DNA from: G965232465 sp965232465
GTDB lineage: Bacteria > Pseudomonadota > Alphaproteobacteria > JAQWUY01
Assembly: GCA_965232465.1 (NCBI GenBank)
Contig: OZ246977.1
Location: forward strand, 1,674,001 to 1,738,000
DNA: 64,000 bases
Direction of reading: 5' to 3'
Shown: positions 43,105 to 52,070 of the stretch, one piece after another
Layout of the letters: each line of letters starts with the position of its first letter
How positions within the stretch are numbered: the first letter of the stretch is position 1
Position numbers and translations under genes: made by a program
Notes under the pieces: model-generated
What the model was told of the DNA's origin: nothing
The model's database searches: none
What the model saw: only the letters and a program-made list of their open reading frames with translations

Positions 43105-43369
43105 TGTTATACCATTCCCAAAAACTTTTGTTGTAAAATCCTGATATTACTTCTTCACGAACAACCAAACCGATTGCAGGGCTTTCATCCGAATCATCAG
43201 GTAATATAAACCCCAATTCTTTGGCAACATCGTCTGTTAAATTATCTGACTTAATCCCCCACCAATCATCGGATATTTTGAACTTTCTGCCATTGGGGTA
43301 TAATGTGTCAATTTTATCCACCACATTTTGCCCCTTGTCTTCTTGTATATAAACTAAAAATTTTGCCAT
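43097..43369 (-). CDS. small soluble protein, possibly SinR/Cas2-like fold (90 aa)
   Basis: The pattern MAKFLVYIQEDKGQNVVDKID, then DDWWGIKSDNLTDDVAKELGF, then ESPAIGLVVRE suggests beta-alpha-beta-beta-alpha-beta, like the ferredoxin-fold SinR/Cas2 group; this is a weak structural analogy, not a family match. AAGGAGAGCATATTG precedes the ATG. It is coupled to the coiled-coil membrane gene and lies beside restriction genes. Confidence 0.6.
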   Translation of the reverse strand: MAKFLVYIQEDKGQNVVDKIDTLYPNGRKFKISDDWWGIKSDNLTDDVAKELGFILPDDSDESPAIGLVVREEVISGFYNKSFWEWYNNE

Positions 43370-43588
43370 ATCAATATGCTCTCCTTTGATTGTGTATACC
43401 CATCCTTGTGTATCACAGACTCGGTTATTGTCAAGTTTTTTTATTTTTTTAAAAAAAACTTAATTTAAGACCTTCCCATAAGGTCTATTTTTCATTTTGA
43501 TTATATAAGATTTGTTTTATGGTGTCAATTTTTTTGAATTTTGATATATTTGGGGTTAGATGTTGTTTGATATATTTAAAATGGCTTA
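43370..43588. other. intergenic region in defence island
   Basis: About 220 very AT-rich bases with T/A runs, the ribosome site of the next gene and a hairpin (43468-43492). It probably contains the promoter of the two-gene pair. Confidence 0.45.
43468..43492. terminator. hairpin between island genes
   Basis: Stem AGACCTT / AAGGTCT (43468-43474, 43480-43486) with loop CCCAT and ATTTTT after it on the plus strand. On the minus strand it follows the helicase gene with a T-rich tract farther on. Probably the terminator of that transcript. Confidence 0.5.
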
Positions 43589-46105
43589 TCATCCCACCAC
43601 ATCATTCACATGGATAACTGTGTTATATAATCCTATGCGATTTTGGGTTTGTTTGTTGTTGCCTGCGTATCCTATGCTGTTGTCTTCATATCGGCGGAAT
43701 TTATATACGGCACTGTTCATTTCATTGCCATTAAATACGCCGATACTTTCCAACAACTCAAATTCTGGAATGGTTAAGCCGGTTACTTTTTTAAATAATC
43801 CTGTTTCCAATTGCTTTATGACATCTTGCAAGGTTTCTTCCCGTTCATCCGTCAAGTACATAAACACGGGAATACGGGTTGCCAATTTGCGTAGCTTGTC
43901 CTGTATTTGCTTGCGTTTGCTGTTATATTCCTTTTCTTCTTTTGTAAGTTTTTTATGTTTTGAGTCGCTTAAACCCTCTGCGTTGCGTTTGGTTTTTAAA
44001 TCCTTAATATGTTCGGCTTGGGCAAGGATAATCGACACATCGTCCTTAATGTTACGGAAGTCTTCGATATTTGCCAATGCCTGCATAGCCCTTTCATCTT
44101 TTAGCAATTTTTCCAAAGTAAAGGTATCCACATTTACCAACTTGGGGCTGTTCCAGCGTTTGGCAAGCAAGGTGGCGGTGGTGCCACTCATTACCATATC
44201 GAGAACAGCTTTGGCATTGACTGCGACGGTGCTATTGCCATCATAGGCTAAAATCGGCAAGAAGTTTATAAAATCATGGACTTTTCGTTCCGGACTGATA
44301 TTTTCAATGTTTAAAGAACTGGCATAATCGGACAATAGCTGCAACGCCCGATTGGGGGCAAAGTCAAAAATATAGCATTCCGGTTTCATAACCGCCGTAT
44401 GGTTGGGGTCGTTGCCATCGGGGTTATGTATGGTCCATGGCGTTTGCACCCGAAACGCCGATTGAAAATAGGTTTCGGGGCTGGTTAAGTTGCGTAACAT
44501 CAAAATACCCGCCCAAGGTTTTACGGATACACCCGTGGTTAATTTTCCGCAAGACAGGGTAATAGTTTTGGTTTCAAGCGGATTGCCCATTGCCTTTTGC
44601 ACGGGGTATAAGGCGTCGACACCAATACCCGCTTGTTTACCGGCACAAACGATAATGTTGTAATCGTGATAAAAAGTGTTTTGCCGTTCCCGTAACAGGT
44701 TATACATGGCATAACAGGACGCCACATTCGGCAAAAACCAAAAAGTATGCGACAGAATTTGTAATAAATTGGTATTCGAAAATGGCATATGCGGTTTTTC
44801 TGATTTCAAATTGCCCTTAATTGCCCCTTTGTCCGATCCCCTAATAATATCCAGCCATTTTTGCACTTCGTTTTTGTGTAAAAACTGTGCCTGTTTAATA
44901 TCGAGGTATTCACCGGTGGCAAAAAAGGCATTTAGGTCAAATGCGTTGTATTCCCCCGCACGGGCAATATCGGTTACATAATCGGGCAATTGGTATGTCA
45001 TCATAACAACCTTGGGCAACGCCAGATATGGGTTATCCCCTTGTGCGGGATCCCAGTTTTGTTTTGCCGATTGTTCATCCGTGTAGGTCCAGTTATAAAT
45101 TTGTTCTTCGATAAATTCCCCTTTGGCGATTGCCCGAAATGGGGTGCCAGACAGGTATAAATAATGGTTGGTTTTAATGGGCATATCGATCAGTTTATTA
45201 TCCTTGTCAAAATATCCCATACCATCGCCCAGAGCTGTTTGTAATTCAGCTTTATCTTCATCGGCAAATATGTCCTTGGCATTGTCCCGCCATGCCCCAA
45301 AGTGGTATTCGTCAAATACCACACAATCCCAATCGGTTTCGTGTACCCATTGATTTTCCGCCTTAATGTTTTTGTCCTTATCCCGCCCCAAATAATCTTG
45401 AAAAGATCCAAAACACACCAGCGGCTTGTCCCTGTCAATGGTTGCCATATCTTCGGTGGTTTTCTTGGATATAAATTGCCAGCCATTGAAGTCCACATGT
45501 GAATCCAAATCCTGTTGCCATGCGTTTTGTACAGCGGGTTTAAAAGTTAATACCAAAACCTTTGTCCACCCCATTTTTTTGGCAAGTTGATAGGTTGTAA
45601 AGGTTTTTCCAAACCGCATTTTTGCGTTCCATAAAAAATGTGGGGTATGGGTATGGTTCAGGTGTTTATTTTCGGTGGCAATGGATTTAAAATATGCCAT
45701 AGTCTTGTTTACCGCCCGTTGTTGTTCAGGTCGCATGGTAAAGGTTTGTGTACGAGCGGTGATAGTATTTTTCCCATTACGAATGGCATATATGGCGTCT
45801 TGTACCACTTTGGCGGTACAGGCAAACCATTCGTTTTCTGTGTTGGTAAATCCATTATGATACAAAAATCGATGCACATCTTTGTCGGTAAATGTGGTGC
45901 CATCATTTTTTATGGCGGGTTCATTAACCAAAATAGTATATGTGGGGTTGCCAAGTACACTCAGCTGTTCCTGAATCCGCTGTTGTGCTGTGCGGGTGGT
46001 ATATCCAATCTTAACCTGCCCCCGCCGTTCGCTTAGGGTGGGCAATGCATACGCATAAATACAAGGCGTATGATCGGGGCGGGGGGTAAAGTTTACTTTT
46101 GTCAC
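43589..46105 (-). CDS. GIY-YIG-like nuclease fused to DEAD/DEAH helicase (restriction protein)
   Basis: 838 residues. The N-terminal T5orf172/GIY-YIG-like domain (about 14-100) has IYAY (16-19), VKIGYT (31-36), Arg43 and NEWF. A superfamily-2 helicase follows, with a Walker A-like AKMRFGKT (161-168), DEYH (265-268), YLSGTPFR and a later helicase half (KTITLSCGKLTTGVSV). The C-terminal 200 residues are helical. The architecture fits the restriction/translocation subunit of an R-M system whose methyltransferases lie at 50478-52764 on the same strand. The toxin-antitoxin pair and a PHP-AAA gene separate them. Confidence 0.82.
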   Translation of the reverse strand: MTKVNFTPRPDHTPCIYAYALPTLSERRGQVKIGYTTRTAQQRIQEQLSVLGNPTYTILVNEPAIKNDGTTFTDKDVHRFLYHNGFTNTENEWFACTAKVVQDAIYAIRNGKNTITARTQTFTMRPEQQRAVNKTMAYFKSIATENKHLNHTHTPHFLWNAKMRFGKTFTTYQLAKKMGWTKVLVLTFKPAVQNAWQQDLDSHVDFNGWQFISKKTTEDMATIDRDKPLVCFGSFQDYLGRDKDKNIKAENQWVHETDWDCVVFDEYHFGAWRDNAKDIFADEDKAELQTALGDGMGYFDKDNKLIDMPIKTNHYLYLSGTPFRAIAKGEFIEEQIYNWTYTDEQSAKQNWDPAQGDNPYLALPKVVMMTYQLPDYVTDIARAGEYNAFDLNAFFATGEYLDIKQAQFLHKNEVQKWLDIIRGSDKGAIKGNLKSEKPHMPFSNTNLLQILSHTFWFLPNVASCYAMYNLLRERQNTFYHDYNIIVCAGKQAGIGVDALYPVQKAMGNPLETKTITLSCGKLTTGVSVKPWAGILMLRNLTSPETYFQSAFRVQTPWTIHNPDGNDPNHTAVMKPECYIFDFAPNRALQLLSDYASSLNIENISPERKVHDFINFLPILAYDGNSTVAVNAKAVLDMVMSGTTATLLAKRWNSPKLVNVDTFTLEKLLKDERAMQALANIEDFRNIKDDVSIILAQAEHIKDLKTKRNAEGLSDSKHKKLTKEEKEYNSKRKQIQDKLRKLATRIPVFMYLTDEREETLQDVIKQLETGLFKKVTGLTIPEFELLESIGVFNGNEMNSAVYKFRRYEDNSIGYAGNNKQTQNRIGLYNTVIHVNDVVG

Positions 46106-46110
46106 AGGTG

Positions 46111-46389
46111 CTACACAAATCTGACTTCCAATTTTTTACCTGTGGCATTGGCAATTTGGTATAGGGTTTTAAGATTAGGTGTATAATCCCCGGACTCAAT
46201 ACAGGCAATGGTGTGTTGTTCTTTACCCACCATTTCCGCCAGCTCAGTTTGCGAAAGCCCCATTTCCTTACGAAGATCAATAATAGCCTGCAAAATCGCC
46301 ATTTGATGTCTTATTTTATCATACTCTTGTTGATATTCCGCTGTATCACGATGCTTTTGCATAACAGAATCTAATGTTTTATAAGTCAC
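46111..46389 (-). CDS. XRE-type antitoxin (HigA-like)
   Basis: 92 residues. A helical N-terminus (about 1-35) precedes an XRE helix-turn-helix (LRKEMGLSQTELAEMVGKEQHTIACIESGDYTPNLKTLYQIANATG). It follows the toxin gene by about 30 bases, the toxin-first order of HigBA. It should neutralise the toxin and repress the pair. AAGGAGATAGAATG precedes the ATG. Confidence 0.85.
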   Translation of the reverse strand: MTYKTLDSVMQKHRDTAEYQQEYDKIRHQMAILQAIIDLRKEMGLSQTELAEMVGKEQHTIACIESGDYTPNLKTLYQIANATGKKLEVRFV

Positions 46390-46420
46390 ATTCTATCTCC
46401 TTACTCAAATGTTTTATAAG

Positions 46421-46783
46421 TTACATTGTATCACATTTTAAAACAATGGCTTCACGCTCTTGCATTTTTTGCTTAATATTTCTGGGCATCTTTGGTGATT
46501 TCTTAATATAAGCCCCCAAAATAACCGCAAAATCCACACGCAATACCACAAATAAAACCCGCCCATCATGGGGACGCAATTCATAAACATTTCCCCATAA
46601 ATGTTTGATCAATTTTTCAGGGGTATCATTAAAGCCAACCGCTTCAATAACCATCATGATATAATCTATTTTTACATAATGCTTTGTTTTTAAAACAGTA
46701 TTAAACTCTTTTTCAGCACTAGGAATATTATTACTAAAAACAAATTTCATAACTTGTTTACTGGTTAATAAAATATCGTCCAC
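46421..46783 (-). CDS. HigB/Gp49-type toxin
   Basis: 120 residues. The C-terminal half, LIKHLWGNVYELRPHDGRVLFVVLRVDFAVILGAYIKKSPKMPRNI, follows the RelE/Gp49 mRNA-interferase pattern (YELR..GR..F....FxKKxxKxP). The N-terminal 45 residues are not part of the usual core. It likely cuts mRNA at ribosomes when unopposed. First gene of the pair. Confidence 0.8.
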   Translation of the reverse strand: MDDILLTSKQVMKFVFSNNIPSAEKEFNTVLKTKHYVKIDYIMMVIEAVGFNDTPEKLIKHLWGNVYELRPHDGRVLFVVLRVDFAVILGAYIKKSPKMPRNIKQKMQEREAIVLKCDTM

Positions 46784-46990
46784 TTGATAAATACCTTTCG
46801 TTAAGGGTCAAAAAACTGCGGAAAGAAAAAGTGCCTTCTCTCCATTACTTTTCCTATCGCTTTACTTTTGGTATAACTAAGAATCATAATAGCACGATTT
46901 ATTTAGTGGAGTCAAGAGTAATATATTTTTTTACAAGAAAGTTAAAATTTAGTCTAAAAAATCTTTACACCATCATATTATATAAAAGAC

Positions 46991-47014
46991 AAAAGGCACC
47001 AAATGGTGCCTTTT
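46991..47014. terminator. bidirectional terminator
   Basis: Perfect 10-bp stem AAAAGGCACC / GGTGCCTTTT (46991-47000, 47005-47014) with loop AAAT; the A and T ends serve both directions. Confidence 0.75.
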
Positions 47015-47229
47015 ATGGATACCGTAAGTATCGTATAGTATTAATCCATTGAAACATATTCTCGTGATTATAAAACCGTCATTAAACATATACTGCAAAA
47101 AACACAGCGACCATACACCCATGGGGTTACTACTCCATACATAGGGCTATGATATATCCTTTATTTTGAATTGTCAAGAAAAATAGGTTTATTTTGTGGT
47201 ATTTTTTGAATTCTGTTTCTGTAGGTATT

Positions 47230-47254
47230 GAGGCTATCAGAAAGTTTGTCAAAC
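47230..47254. mobile_element. possible IS256-like terminal sequence
   Basis: GAGGCTATCAGAAAGTTTGT followed by CAAAC, similar to the fragment at 41115. Solo end without transposase. Confidence 0.3.
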
Positions 47255-47302
47255 AGCAATAATCACATCAAGGCTATAAAACTTTGCACGCCGATTGATT
47301 TG

Positions 47303-47406
47303 CGGACACAGAAACATCATACAGGGTCGCCATCATCTTTTGCATAAGTTAAATATTACACAACAAGAACAGATTTTTTATGTTTTTATTCATGGTTGTA
47401 CCTTAA
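47303..47406 (-). pseudogene. ~105-bp dispersed repeat, copy 2 (frameshifted small gene)
   Basis: On the minus strand, AAGGTACAACC precedes an ATG that reads MNKNIKNLFLLCNI and stops. Against copy 1 (42675-42780) a small indel breaks the frame. It ends 10 bases before the 3' end of the PHP-AAA gene. Confidence 0.75.
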
Positions 47407-47416
47407 TACTTATTAT

Positions 47417-50101
47417 TTATAGGTTATATTTTTTCCTTCTTTTTTCAAAAGCATCTTTTCCACCTTCTAAAATATCACATATAGAATCTTTTATTTTTGG
47501 ATCTTCGATTGCACCTGCACAATAACTTAATTTTTCATCTTGATTATCTGCTATGATTATCTGTTCTGCATCTGCACTAACCACCAAATTTGCATTATGA
47601 GTCGCTATTATTATTTGTCTATACTTTTTAAGTTTTTTTAGCATAGGAACAAGTTCATCAATAATAAACTTGTTGTCCAAATCATCTTCTGGTTGGTCAA
47701 ATATAATCGGTGAAGAAAACGCATTTGTTGCCAATTGTAATCTAAGATATAAAGTACCTTTCTGACCCGCTGATAATTTTTCTATGGGTTTATCTTTATA
47801 TTTTAGTTCTGGTAATACTTGAATATATTCGTTTCTAATATTCAAATCAAAAAATATCTGTGAAATAAAATTTTTAAAAGACTCATTTTTTAGTATAGCA
47901 TCAAAATTATCATTATTAAAAAACGAAACCCAACTATCAAAATCAGGGATTTCAAATGTTTCTTTTAAAGTGTCTATTTTTCTATAAGTTCTTTTATCAA
48001 CTTTATCAAAAATTAAATCATAAAATCTATCTTCATCAAATTTTATATCAACATCCAATTTAATATCTTCTTTTAATATAATATCTTTTATTATTTGTTG
48101 TTGTTCTTCATCTCCGATTTCTAAAAGACTGTCCCATTTTTCTTTTATCTTTTTCATTTGTCTTTCATATTCATGTTTTATATCCACACCTAAATTTGCT
48201 CTCTGTTTTTTATAATTTTCCAGTTCTGATTCTTTATCCTTTATTTGTTTCAATTTTTGTTCTGATTTTTCTATTTTTTCTTGATAGGTACTTGCATTTT
48301 TTAGCAATGCAGTTAAGTCACCCTTAAAGCCTTTACTTTTGAATTTATTCTTAATATCAATATTTTCTTTTTCGAAAATTTCTATTTCATTAGTCAAAAA
48401 TTTTTTCTGTTTTTCCATAGTTGTGGATCGACTTTCAAAATTTATCTCCTTTAATTTTAACTCTTCTTTTTCCACAAAAATATTATTTATTTTTTTTATA
48501 GTTTTATTTAAATCTTGAATATTTTGATCTAATTTTTCTTTAAACTGGTCTATTATCTCAATTTGTCCCTTAACTTCTTGTATTTTAGAAATATTTTTTG
48601 TATATTGCTCTAATTGTTCTCGATTTGTCTCTGTTGTAATGGTTGTTAATAAGTTAGTATTTTCTTTTTTAACTTTATCCTGATAATCCTTGGAGTTAAT
48701 TTGATTACCATCCTCATCCTTTGACGAGAATATTTTATTAAGTTTATTTATTTCATCTAATATTTCTGCTGTTTTAGAAATCAATCTTTCGTTAAACTTT
48801 AAATCCTCCAATCCAAGTAATTTTTTAATTTCATTTTTTAATCCATATCCTTCAGTTATCTTTTTAATTTTGCTTTGCTCTATAAATACAAAATCAAGAT
48901 TATTATCTTTACCTTTAAATTCAGTAGGAGTATTGTCAAGATTTTCTTTTTTATACATAATATTGAAATCTTGCCCATCAGTAAATTGTGTTTGATTCTT
49001 TAGTTTGTCAAAACGGCTACCAATGTAATTTAAAAATAAACTCTTGCCTGAACCTCTGCCCCCAATAAATGTTACTAGGTTTTTATTTAATGGGATAGTG
49101 TTTAATTTAAATTCCACATCCTCAGATTCCAGAACAGGCATTTGGTCATTTATGTTTATTTCTGAGAAAAAAGGTTTATCAAAATTATAAGATGGATTCT
49201 CTTTTTTTATACTAACTCTTTCTTCTGGCTCATATATAATTTGCTTTAATCCCTCAAATGTTGTGTTTGCTTTAATCCAAGTGGTTTCAGAATAATCATC
49301 ATTATTGTTTTTATAATTTTTCCCTAATTTTTTGTCCAGTCCATCAAACGAATGTGCATCGCATCCTGTAATAATAGCTTTAGGGGGCAATTTATATTTA
49401 GTTCTTCCATTTTGTTTATTTAAATAAAAGCCTGTGTTATCCGACTTACCAAAAAACAAATGACACTTTTTATCGAGTTCTTTCGCATATTCCGCACCTT
49501 TACCATCTCTTACTTCTGGTCTTAAAGAACCGTAACCGTTAGCAACACCAACAATCAAATACTCATTTTCCGAAAAATTTTCTTTTAATTTCTGTACTAA
49601 ATTATCCATTGTAACCATTGCTTTGTCATACTTAACTTCTTTTAGATCTTGATCTGTACAATATTTATTTGTCAATTTTTCATCATCTGTTGATATTAAT
49701 TTTAATCGAGTTAAAAAATCATCTAATTTTTCACATTTTACCTGATCTGAAAATAAAATATGTATGTGTATATGATGATTCTTACTATTTTTAGAATCAA
49801 TTCTAAATTCGATATTTGGGAAAAAAACTTTTCTGGACTTGGGGTATTTAGTTTTAAATTTATTGGTAAATTTAAAATAGTTTTCTGTAGAAAAATAATC
49901 TGTAATGCCAAAAACAGAAACATCTGATTGTTCTATCTTATCTAAAAATAAGTCCCAAATTTCATCTAAATTTTTAGAATCTATACTATATTGATTACAT
50001 AATTTTGTTTCGGGAGTGTGTACATGTAAATCCCATTTATTCCATTCGGAACCACAATTATTTTTTTTAATACTATTTTCAGTTTTTATATTACTCATCA
50101 T
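47417..50101 (-). CDS. PHP-domain AAA/SMC-like ATPase (TrlF-like)
   Basis: 894 residues. An N-terminal PHP-type domain has WDLHVHTPE (His26, His28), FGITDYFS and GCDAH (246-250). An ABC/SMC-type ATPase has Walker A GGRGSGKS (347-354), a long coiled coil (about 430-690), signature LSAGQKGTLYLRL, Walker B IIFDQPEDDLDN and an ATHN switch. This is the layout annotated as TrlF-like ATPases, common beside restriction systems; a defence role is inferred. The gene is much more AT-rich than the rest. GGAG upstream of the start lies in a fragment of methyltransferase coding sequence. Confidence 0.8.
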   Translation of the reverse strand: MMSNIKTENSIKKNNCGSEWNKWDLHVHTPETKLCNQYSIDSKNLDEIWDLFLDKIEQSDVSVFGITDYFSTENYFKFTNKFKTKYPKSRKVFFPNIEFRIDSKNSKNHHIHIHILFSDQVKCEKLDDFLTRLKLISTDDEKLTNKYCTDQDLKEVKYDKAMVTMDNLVQKLKENFSENEYLIVGVANGYGSLRPEVRDGKGAEYAKELDKKCHLFFGKSDNTGFYLNKQNGRTKYKLPPKAIITGCDAHSFDGLDKKLGKNYKNNNDDYSETTWIKANTTFEGLKQIIYEPEERVSIKKENPSYNFDKPFFSEININDQMPVLESEDVEFKLNTIPLNKNLVTFIGGRGSGKSLFLNYIGSRFDKLKNQTQFTDGQDFNIMYKKENLDNTPTEFKGKDNNLDFVFIEQSKIKKITEGYGLKNEIKKLLGLEDLKFNERLISKTAEILDEINKLNKIFSSKDEDGNQINSKDYQDKVKKENTNLLTTITTETNREQLEQYTKNISKIQEVKGQIEIIDQFKEKLDQNIQDLNKTIKKINNIFVEKEELKLKEINFESRSTTMEKQKKFLTNEIEIFEKENIDIKNKFKSKGFKGDLTALLKNASTYQEKIEKSEQKLKQIKDKESELENYKKQRANLGVDIKHEYERQMKKIKEKWDSLLEIGDEEQQQIIKDIILKEDIKLDVDIKFDEDRFYDLIFDKVDKRTYRKIDTLKETFEIPDFDSWVSFFNNDNFDAILKNESFKNFISQIFFDLNIRNEYIQVLPELKYKDKPIEKLSAGQKGTLYLRLQLATNAFSSPIIFDQPEDDLDNKFIIDELVPMLKKLKKYRQIIIATHNANLVVSADAEQIIIADNQDEKLSYCAGAIEDPKIKDSICDILEGGKDAFEKRRKKYNL

Positions 50102-50126
50102 TCATCTCCATTGGTTTAATCATTTT
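50091..50126 (-). pseudogene. last 12 codons of an Eco57I-type methyltransferase
   Basis: Encodes KMIKPMEMNDE and a stop, almost the same as the true end of the gene at 50478 (KMIKPMEIYDE). It overlaps and supplies the ribosome site of the PHP-AAA gene. Confidence 0.75.
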
Positions 50127-50159
50127 GGGGCTGCCCTAGATAATTAGCCTAAATATTTA

Positions 50160-50318
50160 GGGATTTATATACTTAACTCCATCAATTGATATTTTATTCA
50201 AATGTGATGATGTTGAACAATATTATAGTCAAATGTCTAAATAATGTAAAGTATTATTTCACATAAAGTACAAAAATATCTTTAATTATGACTTTGTGGA
50301 GTTAAGTATATAAATCCC
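50160..50318. repeat. 22-bp perfect inverted repeats around 115 bp
   Basis: GGGATTTATATACTTAACTC CA at 50160-50181 is repeated inverted at 50297-50318. The 115-bp interior is AT-rich and non-coding. The arrangement resembles a miniature inverted-repeat element or a large stem-loop. Confidence 0.6.
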
Positions 50319-50477
50319 AATATTTATTAGCCCATTGTACCGCCATACGCAACACCATTATAAATATTGTCTGTTTTATGACTATGCTTTTTTGCATATT
50401 ATCCTAAATGCTTATATAAATCAAATCTTCCATATCCAGTGGCTTTTTAATTTCTTATAAAAAAGGCATTTTTACCA

Positions 50478-52070
50478 TCACTCATCATATATCTCCATCG
50501 GTTTAATCATTTTTTCTATGTGGGTTATTTGGGCTTGGGTTAGGTCGAAGTGTTTGTATAAGGCTTGGTCTGTCCATTTTTGGGTAAAATCCATTAAAGG
50601 GGCGAATTTGTATACTTTTTGGGTGGCATCTTGTGTACTTTTTAGTACGGATACGCAAAAGCGGAAAAATTTTGTTTTCATGTAATCCCTTATATTTTCG
50701 GCGGTTTGTTTATCAGACCCTGCCCCGATCACAAGGTATGTTTCGGAACAACATGTGTTGGGTCTCCCTAAAAACGGTTTGCCTGTTACCCATGCGGGGA
50801 TTTCGCCCCTTTCCCCATATGACCTAGAAATATAGACCTTATACGATGGTACCCAGTGTTGATTGCGGTCGATGTCGTTTATGTTAATATATCCATGTGA
50901 TTGTTGTGTGGTGTGTATTTTAATGTTATTTTTCTCTGTTTTTGTTTGCTTACCCCGAAAGTAAGTTCTTAAACCAAAAGGTTTTAATGGGCTGACGATA
51001 GAGTCAAAATATGCACCATCGCCCACTTTATCAGTAATTTTTTGCAATATGCCCACTGCGGTATAATCCCGAATAAATACATCCCTACCGCCCATTTTTA
51101 AGGGGCGGGTCATTTCTGATACAACTTGTCCATTGTCGATAGTTTTAATCAGGCAATCGCCTTTATTGTCCCTGTCCCACAAGAAATAACATACACCGCC
51201 TTCGAAATCCGCCCCTTCTTTTGGGAATACTTCTTGTGCTTTTGGATAATCCACCAATACCCGCACTCTTTTATCATGTATCATATCACGCCGAAAACTA
51301 TCGAGTCCCTTGCCTGCTGTATACCAACGGGCGGGGATAATCATACTTAAATATCGGGGGTTTAATTTTTGTGCCTGCTGAATAAATTTTTGATAAATAG
51401 GCTTTGCCGATGCTTGGGCACCGCCATCGGATATTTGATACGGGGGGTTGCCGATAATTACATCAAATTTCATTTTATTTCCTTTGCCATCTGTAAATAG
51501 ATCTTGTGGGGTTTTTGTATGAATAAAGGGGTAGGCGTGGGTTTCGAATCCATCCGCTCGGGCGAATTGGGCTTGCAATACGCCACAATATATACACTTG
51601 CCATTATTTGCCCATGTGTGCTGCATATGGTTAAATCTTACATTGCCATCCACATCTGTAAAGATCGTGGCAAGGCTGTTTTGTCCGTTGGCGGTTTTAC
51701 TGCAATATACGGTTCGACGGGTCAACAAGGCGGTTAATTCGGTTATGCCGATGGCAAATACTTGATGTTGTAATATATGGTTTATCCGCTGTTGCCCATC
51801 GGGAATAATATCCAGCAATCCTTCATCGAGTCGTTTGACAATTTCCCGTAAAAATACCCCTGTTTTGGAACATGGATCAAGAAACTTGGCATGGGGGTTT
51901 GTCCATAAATCCGCCGGCAATATATCGAGCATAGCCATAGCGATATGTGGCGGTGTAAATACTTCGTCATTGCTCAGATTGGCAATACACGACAATATGT
52001 CCGGATTGTTGTTTTGTAATATATCCTGTTCGGTATCCCGTATGGTTTGTTGTAAATCTTTATCGAACAT
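50478..52070 (-). CDS. Eco57I-type N6-adenine DNA methyltransferase
   Basis: 530 residues from ATG 52070, which overlaps the upstream stop by 11 bases and follows AGGTG. SAM motif region FLDPCSKTGVFL (64-75) and catalytic NPPY (208-211, FDVIIGNPPYQ) are present. A possible zinc knuckle (KCIYCG) lies between them and a target-recognition-like region follows (about 330-530). It should methylate adenine in the site protected from the GIY-YIG helicase protein. Confidence 0.88.
   Translation of the reverse strand: MFDKDLQQTIRDTEQDILQNNNPDILSCIANLSNDEVFTPPHIAMAMLDILPADLWTNPHAKFLDPCSKTGVFLREIVKRLDEGLLDIIPDGQQRINHILQHQVFAIGITELTALLTRRTVYCSKTANGQNSLATIFTDVDGNVRFNHMQHTWANNGKCIYCGVLQAQFARADGFETHAYPFIHTKTPQDLFTDGKGNKMKFDVIIGNPPYQISDGGAQASAKPIYQKFIQQAQKLNPRYLSMIIPARWYTAGKGLDSFRRDMIHDKRVRVLVDYPKAQEVFPKEGADFEGGVCYFLWDRDNKGDCLIKTIDNGQVVSEMTRPLKMGGRDVFIRDYTAVGILQKITDKVGDGAYFDSIVSPLKPFGLRTYFRGKQTKTEKNNIKIHTTQQSHGYININDIDRNQHWVPSYKVYISRSYGERGEIPAWVTGKPFLGRPNTCCSETYLVIGAGSDKQTAENIRDYMKTKFFRFCVSVLKSTQDATQKVYKFAPLMDFTQKWTDQALYKHFDLTQAQITHIEKMIKPMEIYDE

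Larger units (their letters stand above)
46784..47416. other. intergenic region between toxin gene and PHP-AAA gene
   Basis: 630 bases with no convincing gene. It holds a symmetrical hairpin (46991-47014), an IS256-like end (47230-47254) and a frameshifted copy of the dispersed repeat (47303-47406). Confidence 0.6.

Noticed and set aside
43560..44246. Plus-strand open frame of 228 codons at the end of the helicase gene
   Set aside because: Antisense to the helicase C-terminal region; Ser/Leu-rich product with no motif.
46831..47052. 73-codon plus-strand frame in the intergenic region of the island
   Set aside because: It runs through the symmetrical terminator hairpin, lacks a ribosome site and has no motif.
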